A DNA stretch of 64,000 nucleotides, taken from Coffea arabica. Taxonomy: Eukaryota; Streptophyta; Magnoliopsida; Gentianales; Rubiaceae. Positions 57,986 through 64,000 of the stretch are shown one piece after another. The notes beneath the pieces were generated by a model, which ran no database searches, was not told the DNA's origin, and saw only the letters and a program-made list of their open reading frames with translations. The DNA lies in the NCBI RefSeq assembly GCF_036785885.1, contig NC_092322.1, forward strand, positions 11,616,466 through 11,680,465, given 5' to 3'. The translations under genes and the position numbers were made by a program. The stretch's first letter is position 1, and the number at the start of each line of letters is the position of its first letter.

Positions 57986-58601
57986 CTACAAGGCCTCCAG
58001 AGCAAATCCAAGTGCAAACAAGTCGTAATCAACATAATCAAGAGATTGACATCCACCTTCTTTGCAACCACATGAATAATATCACCTTCTCCTCCTCAAC
58101 CTGTCATTATTTTGACTCCATTCGTTAATCATCTCTAGAACTCCAATTTTCACCTTTACCTGCACTGAGGGGGCCTGACATCTTGATGCAAGCGTGGATT
58201 CTTTGAATTCATCCTAACCCATGTCTCGACTTCCATCTCTGGTGATTCGAAAACATTTTCCTATGGAATTTCAGCTCTCCCCATAATTTTTGGTCCTCCA
58301 GTAAGTCTTTCAAGAACTGATTTAATGCTTCTCAACTCAAAGACAATACTGCCTTGCCTTAATGAGTTGATGGCATCTTCAGTTCCTAGGCACTCTAATG
58401 AAAAGAATTCATCCCAAAACAAATCAGATTCGGATGAAATTTTTTGCTATTCAGTTGGACTCTTCTTGTGTTGTTTCCTGCTGGAAGATAGCATCTGACA
58501 AACAAGTCTCCTAAAGACTTGAACTCTATAATTTTGGCTCTTATGATGCTTACTTCACACACAAGACTTGAGAAACATTGAGAAGAAGCATCCATTTTCA
58601 T
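57986..58601 (-). pseudogene. C2-domain gene copy 3, frameshifted
   Basis: The minus strand starts MKMDASSQCFSSLVCEVSII and matches copy 1 along its whole length to FALGFALEAL. One T is missing in the T-run after the DE codons near 58436-58446, which shifts the frame after NSKK. One base is missing in the G-run near 58166-58172. Both lesions are absent from copies 1 and 2. Promoter TATA box at 58694-58701 is kept. The coding sequence is a recent pseudogene, more similar to copy 1 than to copy 2. Confidence 0.85.
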
Positions 58602-59830
58602 TGTGAGAACTGTATGAGAGAGACAGAGACTGGATTAGACGATAATAATTAAGGAGTGATGTTTTGATGAAGAGAAGCTTTGGTTCGGTGAACTATTTAT
58701 AGTTCCCATCATGCATGAACTTCATTTCATTATTGGGAGAGGAGAAGGATGGTGACATAACTTTTTCCTTTTTTTTTTGTTAAATGTGGTATATATTTTT
58801 TTATGAAATTACAACTTGCTTTATCTTCAATAATCGAGAAAGATAGCCACAGGCCCAATAAGATTTAGTTGCAACAAGCAATATGAAATTTGGGGTGTTA
58901 TTATATGGCATCAAGTGAATCTACACGTGCTTTTGTGAAAGATTACCTGTTAGATTAAATATAAACTCTTCAAATTCTTGAAAGGCTTTGTTTATCTCCT
59001 CCTATAAATGACTGTTGGATGAAGATTGAGTTAAAACACTTAGATAAAACAATTTAGTGGGTTGATCACTTGACCATTCAGATTTCAGTCCATGCATTAA
59101 ACATATAAAATATGCACTTTTTCATGGGGTTATTTTTCAAAAAAACAAAAAAATTCATGGTTTGTTGCTTGCTTTCCTATCTTTACTCTTTAGTAGTTAC
59201 TGTGGTACAAGACACACATGTCCCCTGATAATTGGAGCTCATTTAATTGTTTGATTCTCGCACCTTAATCTTATTGCCTGCCTTGGTACATCGGGAATGA
59301 TTGGAGGGATTAAAAATTAAAGCAAGAATTCCTCTTCACCACTTTTCTTTCTCTTTTTTCTTTTCATCTCAAGATCATAATAGCTAGATTGACAGGATAT
59401 ACCATGATCGTTCAAAGCAGCAATTCACTGTAAATAAATTAATTAATTGCACAGAAGAGAAGAATCAGATTAAGAAACTATAGAACCATGCAAGTATAGG
59501 TTATAGATAGTCCCGTTTCACTTGAGAAGAACTTTTGCTAGGAGTTGGGGAGTGGGGGGATATTTGTCGAGGAACGAGAATTTTGATTTCTTGTTAAAGC
59601 ACTTCACCTGGGCTGAATATTTTGTTTTCTACTTGCTACGCGACAAAATTAGTTAAATTTCACTTTAGACCCTTCAACAATAGACATACTTTTACTTTGG
59701 TCCTTTAATTTTATTGTTTAGACACTTTTTTCCCTAGAGAATATTAGCTGCATGCCATTGTAATTTCAAGCTTACTTTAATACACATTGCCCACATACCA
59801 TGGAATATATATATATAAATAAATAAATAA

Positions 59831-59865
<35 letters not shown>

Positions 59866-61220
59866 CAAACACATAGAGGTTTCTTGTGATACCTTTTTTT
59901 TAATATAAAACAAGTCAAATTTGAAGACAATTTAAAAAATACAAAAAAAAAAAGAAAATTCTTGAGATAAGAAAATTGCCATTAGCACTAATAGTCTCCA
60001 ATAATTAGCAATTAGTAAACCACTTAGTACACTAGGGGACAAAGAAACAGGTTAAAAAAAAAAAGTCACTTCGAAACTCATGCAAACGTCGCGAATCCTA
60101 TCTTTCCTTTTGTCGAACATATGTTCTACTAGATGTTATGATCAAAACTAGAAGGGGAATGCCTACGTATCGTGCGGGTGTTTGGTGCCTGTGGTTAAAA
60201 AAGATTTTACGGTAGTTCAAGTGAATATCAAAAAACTCACGCACATTGAATAACACAATGAAATAATAAAAATATCTAATATATACTGGGAGATGGAGAA
60301 CGAAATCATGCATGCTATCTTGCTCAATTCATATATTTTGAAATAAACACTTGTATATGAGCTTTTCATTAACAAGACTAAACGAACTTTAAATAGATAC
60401 CCAAACGATTCAGATAATGGCAATAAATAAAGTGATTATCCATTTAAAGATGAATCTACACAACATTCTTGTTGATGAAAGTAGCCAACTATGGTGGAGG
60501 CTTTTTTATCATAGTAGCCAACATTCTTGTTGATCGAAACCTATTCCAACAAAACCACACCATTTAAATTATATAGAACAACCAACTTTGTGGGGAAACA
60601 ATAATATCAACATTAAATTGTGCTAACAGAGTATCCAATTTTGGAATGAAAGCATTTAGCTAACAATAGAAATTGCGATTTTACAAAGCAAATCACACCA
60701 TTAAAAAAAAGAATGAAACCTCACCTCAAGTTCGACCACCAAGAATAACTTCACCAGAGAACCATATTGAAATCCAGAGTACAATGGCAATACAAATAAG
60801 TATTTACCAGAAGACAAAAGGAACATAACAGAAGAATGTGAAGGGGCAGACATTTGAAAAATTGAAGTTGAAATTAATGCTCAATCATAAATTCCTTAAT
60901 AAACCAAATTGTCCTTGCTTTAATTGAGATGAAAATGACGTTTGAAGTTCTTCAAGTTATAATAGCAAAGTAATAGTAATAATTGATACAAACTAAAATG
61001 AATGTCTTTACAAGGACATTTAAGTAATTACACCAATAAAGAAGCTATTATGGGTTGTATCCATTATAGAAAAGATGATCAAATAATCTCACATTCCCAA
61101 ACTATCCAAACATTTGAACAAATCATCACTACATCGTTTACAATACAAGGACATTTCAGTAAACACAATAATACACATGCTATCTAAAGTAGTACCCAAT
61201 ATTATAACTATTTTCAAAAC
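58602..61220. other. Upstream of the C2 pseudogene and intergenic DNA
   Basis: To about 59110 the sequence is homologous to the upstream region of C2 gene 1 (for example GATCACTTGACCATTCAGAT). A (TA)n/(TAAA)n microsatellite lies at about 59805-59855. At about 60148 the minus strand shows ACGTAGGCATTCCCCTTCTAG then T, with a decayed hairpin upstream, possibly a third Helitron end. No gene is supported. Confidence 0.45.
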
Positions 61221-61233
61221 AACCTCACAATCC

Positions 61234-62798
61234 GGCACCCCGCACCCGAATCAAGCTCCGTTTCCTGCTCTGCTGCCTGCTAGTTGCAAGCGTATGCTTG
61301 GGGTCCGGTTGACGATGGAGCAATGGTTAAAGTGGGATCTCTCTAGGGGAGAGGTGGCTTTTTGGTGGGACAACTGGAGTGGTTTGGGTCCTTTGGCATG
61401 GCGGTATCCTGATTTGGCGTCAAATGCGATGGTTTCGGATTTTTTAAAGGACAATGGGAATCCTTGGCTTTAGCGGGGTTTCCCTCGGAGATTATAGAGG
61501 CGGTACAGGGGTCTTTCTTTTGTTTTGGATCAGATCCGGATGCTTTGGTCTGGAGCTTGGATCCCTCAGGGGTTTTTACCTTGAGGTCTGCTTATCAGCT
61601 TGTTCGTCCGGCTCGGGCTCGCTCCTGGGTGTGTTCGTATATTTGGCAATCGTCCGTTCCACGGAAATTTTCCTTCTTCATGTGGCGTTTACTAAATGGC
61701 CATCTGCCAGTGAATGATGTGCTGCAGAAATTCCAGATTCATGGTCCATCTAAGTGTCAATGTTGCTTGCCGGCCCAAGGTGAAACGTTGCAACATGTGT
61801 TCTCTACTGGTCTCTTGGCGGGTGAGACTTGGAGGTTCTTTGAGCGCTCCTTAGGAGTGTCTGTATGAGGTGTGTCTGTTAGGTCTCGATGTTCTGATTG
61901 GTGGATGTTCCCTGTTAAAGGGAGGGCGCTCCGCTGGGTGTCCCGGATTCTTCCAGTCCTTATTCTATGGTTCTTATGGCGTGCCAGGAATGCATCCAGG
62001 TTTGAAGGTGCAAGGTTTCTGGGGTGTAGGTTCGGGTGTCTATCTGTTCCGAATTGTAAAGTTTAGCTCAAATCCACTTTCCAGGGATGGCGCGTTTGCC
62101 TTGCCAGTGGGAGGGGTTCCTAGAGGGCTTTTCATTGGCCAGAAGGGTGTTAGTAGCTAAGGTGGTGAGGTGTACTTTCCCTGTGGAGGGTTTTTTTAAG
62201 CTTAACACTGACGGTTGTTCTACGGTCGGTGGCAGTGGGGGCGGTGGGGTGATTAGGGATTCGAGGGGAAAACTCATTATTGCTTTTGCGGATTCTTTTG
62301 GCTCTCTGAATTCCCTGCAGGCTGAGGCTCGGGCTCTCTTGTTAGGGCTTCAGCTGGGGTGCAGCTTAGGGATTTCGCAGATGTTGGTTGAATCTGATTG
62401 CTTGGTCTTAGTCAATTGTTTAAAGGGGGTTTGGGGGGTTCCTGCGGTGATTCGGCCAGTTGTTCGTGCTGTTCGTCTGCTTGCTTCTGCTGGCCATCAG
62501 TTTGGTCATTGCTTCCGGGAGGGGAACATGGTGGCGGACTCGTTTGCAACGTTTGGGGTGGAGTGTGGCTCTCGATCTATTTTCACGTCAGCGTCTCAGT
62601 TGCCCCTGCGCTCCAGGGGGCTCTTAGCTCTGGACATGCAGAATTTCTATAGTTTTCGTTTTTCTCTTAGGATGTAGGGCTCTGGATGATTCCTTGGCGT
62701 TGTGTTCTGGTTTCTTTTTTTGATGAATAAAACAGATTATTACTAAAAAAAAAACAAATAATATACTGGCCATTCCTACTATTAAAAAAAAAAAAAAA
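61234..62798 (+). mobile_element. 5'-truncated LINE with perfect target duplication
   Basis: About 1,565 bp flanked by the 13-bp duplication AACCTCACAATCC (61221-61233 and 62799-62811). It encodes, with frameshifts, the end of a plant L1-type polyprotein. First comes the region before and including the zinc-binding reverse transcriptase C-terminal domain (FWWDNWSGLGPLAW; SVPRKFSFFMWRLLNGHLPV; CQCCLPAQGETLQHVF). Then comes RNase H (KLNTDGCSTVGGSGGGGVIR; SLQAEARALLLGLQLG; VESDCLVLVNCL; FREGNMVADSFAT). RNase H is a clean 196-codon frame at 62087-62677. The 3' end has TTTGATGAATAAAACAG and a first A-run at 62745-62754. About 30 bp of unrelated sequence follow, then a second A-run to the duplication. 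It is dead because of truncation and frameshifts. Confidence 0.9.
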
Positions 62799-62811
62799 AA
62801 CCTCACAATCC

Positions 62812-63229
62812 CAAAAAACCCTACTCTTGCGGTTGAAATTCAAATCCATTCTTTGATCCAAACTCATTCTTATATAGTATAAGGATGTCATTGCTGCTTA
62901 TAAGATTAGTTTATGATCCATTTTCAAATATTTATGCTCTGCTGAATATGTCGCACTCCCCATTTAATGTGCCTTGACATCCTTTGTAGTTTGTACAATT
63001 TCAATATATCTACAAAAATCGATTAACCCCTGTCAGACTTACTTCCATTGTCCCTATCACACCATTTTGTTGCAATTCTCCCAAGTACTTTGCACAATTA
63101 GGATGCTTCAATCAAAGTTATTTGATACTTCTTTCTCAATCCCTTTGCCACCATCACACTTCTTCCATGGCCCTTGTCTCTCTCTCTCTCTCACACACAC
63201 ACACATATATATATATACAGGTAATTTCA
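62812..63229. other. Intergenic DNA with microsatellite
   Basis: A compound (CT)n(CA)n(TA)n microsatellite lies at about 63178-63220. No gene supported. Confidence 0.45.
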
Positions 63230-64000
63230 CCAATATTTCGCGACAATTATGTGAATAACTTTTTTGAAGTTTCTAAATCGATGCAAGTTTCTAAGGATAA
63301 AAATCCAAAATTGCGACCAAGAAAGAAGTGAAACAAGAAGGAAAGCTTAACATGGACCACATGTAAACTAATTTTTTCTCAAGAACTGCATTGCTAGACC
63401 TGGAATTTGCAGTAGCACCACACAAAATCACAGAAAATCAAAATAATAGTAGTACTTTTTGTGATGTGATATTATTTGAAAAAAATATTTAGAAAAATAT
63501 TATAGTATTTTTTATGATATGATGTATGTGAAATTAAAAAATAGTTAAAAAATTGTGTTTATGATACAAATAAGATAATATTTGTAATTTTTTTTCTCAA
63601 AATATACTGTCCAAACGGACCCAACAAACTAGTGCCTCCGAACCTAGTACTAAGATTTGAGACAGTCGGGCCAAAAAGCAACTTATTGGAATATAAATCA
63701 GTGCATATCTACGACAAAGAATCCCAACAAACTACTTCACTGAGATTTGGCTTTACAGCTAAGTACCCACAGGAAACTGTAAAGTTTCCTTCTTTAATCT
63801 TTATATATGTACCCCCATTTGTACACTAGAATATAGTTCTATAGTTTGTCTTTTAAAGTGATGAACAAGTTGGCAGGAAATAATTTCAGACTGATAGCGA
63901 GAGAACTTATAAAATAGGACAAATTGAACAAGCAAGTCTTGAAAACAATGCCCAATGGAGAGATCCTCATCCAGAAAAAGAATCAGGGGCTGCTTGGTTA
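63230..64000. repeat. C2-locus duplication unit 4, cut by the window end
   Basis: Matches the flank of C2 gene 1 from 46213 (GCGACAATTATG; GGAAAGCTTAACATGGACC), then matches 48380-48915 closely (CAAACTAGTGCCTCCGAACC; GAGATCCTCATCCAGAAAAA). In unit 2 the corresponding position lies about 0.9 kb before the C2 gene stop codon. Another C2 copy is therefore expected just beyond the window. Confidence 0.7.

Noticed and set aside
59805-59855. TA-rich palindromic tract as an origin or cruciform element
   Set aside because: A plain (TA)n/(TAAA)n microsatellite, common in plant intergenic DNA.

Overview
The window is nuclear DNA of a flowering plant, most likely a eudicot. The evidence is a spliced gene for the plant-specific DUF4057 family, an F-box/FBA gene, small C2-domain genes, Ty3/gypsy elements of the Tat type (pol carries a second RNase H domain), plant L1-type LINE tails, Helitron ends and AT-rich intergenic DNA. 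No species is named because nothing in the sequence settles it.

Layout. 1-3670: a five-exon DUF4057 gene on the minus strand, with a MITE in its long intron. 4510-4846: an orphan promoter and a 17-nt candidate first exon, cut by a Tat element. 4847-14467: Tat element 1 (minus strand, 581-bp LTRs, TSD GTATC), heavily decayed, with an antisense coiled-coil gene. 14468-24356: a tandem array in which a small membrane-protein gene ('gene X', minus strand, family not recognised) occurs four times, each copy bounded by LTRs of the element 1 family; only the rightmost copy keeps an upstream exon. 24526-24816: a LINE tail. 25701-26246: the first two exons of a heparan-alpha-glucosaminide N-acetyltransferase-like gene. 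26795-37299: Tat element 2 (plus strand, 471-bp LTRs, TSD TTCTT), young and nearly intact, again with an antisense gene and a tandem-repeat block.

37305-46200: intergenic DNA with a Helitron end, an antisense F-box remnant, an intact F-box gene (43230-44546), and a ~0.5-kb repeat present in inverted orientation on both sides of the F-box gene. 46200-64000: a locus of tandem segmental duplications built around a C2-domain gene (two intact copies, one pseudogene, and the start of a further unit at the window end), broken up by a Helitron, a 1.9-kb solo LTR and a 5'-truncated LINE with a perfect 13-bp TSD.

The most unusual structure is the gene X array. The internal junctions are identical: every unit begins LTR-GTATC, which is the right target-site duplication of element 1, and ends CTGAA-LTR, which is the left duplication of a second LTR. 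This is what repeated unequal recombination between two LTRs flanking a host gene would leave. The second LTR sits exactly at the 3' splice site of gene X intron 1, and its target duplication includes the splice AG. Copies 1-3 therefore have an LTR, in sense orientation, in place of their original promoter and first exon.
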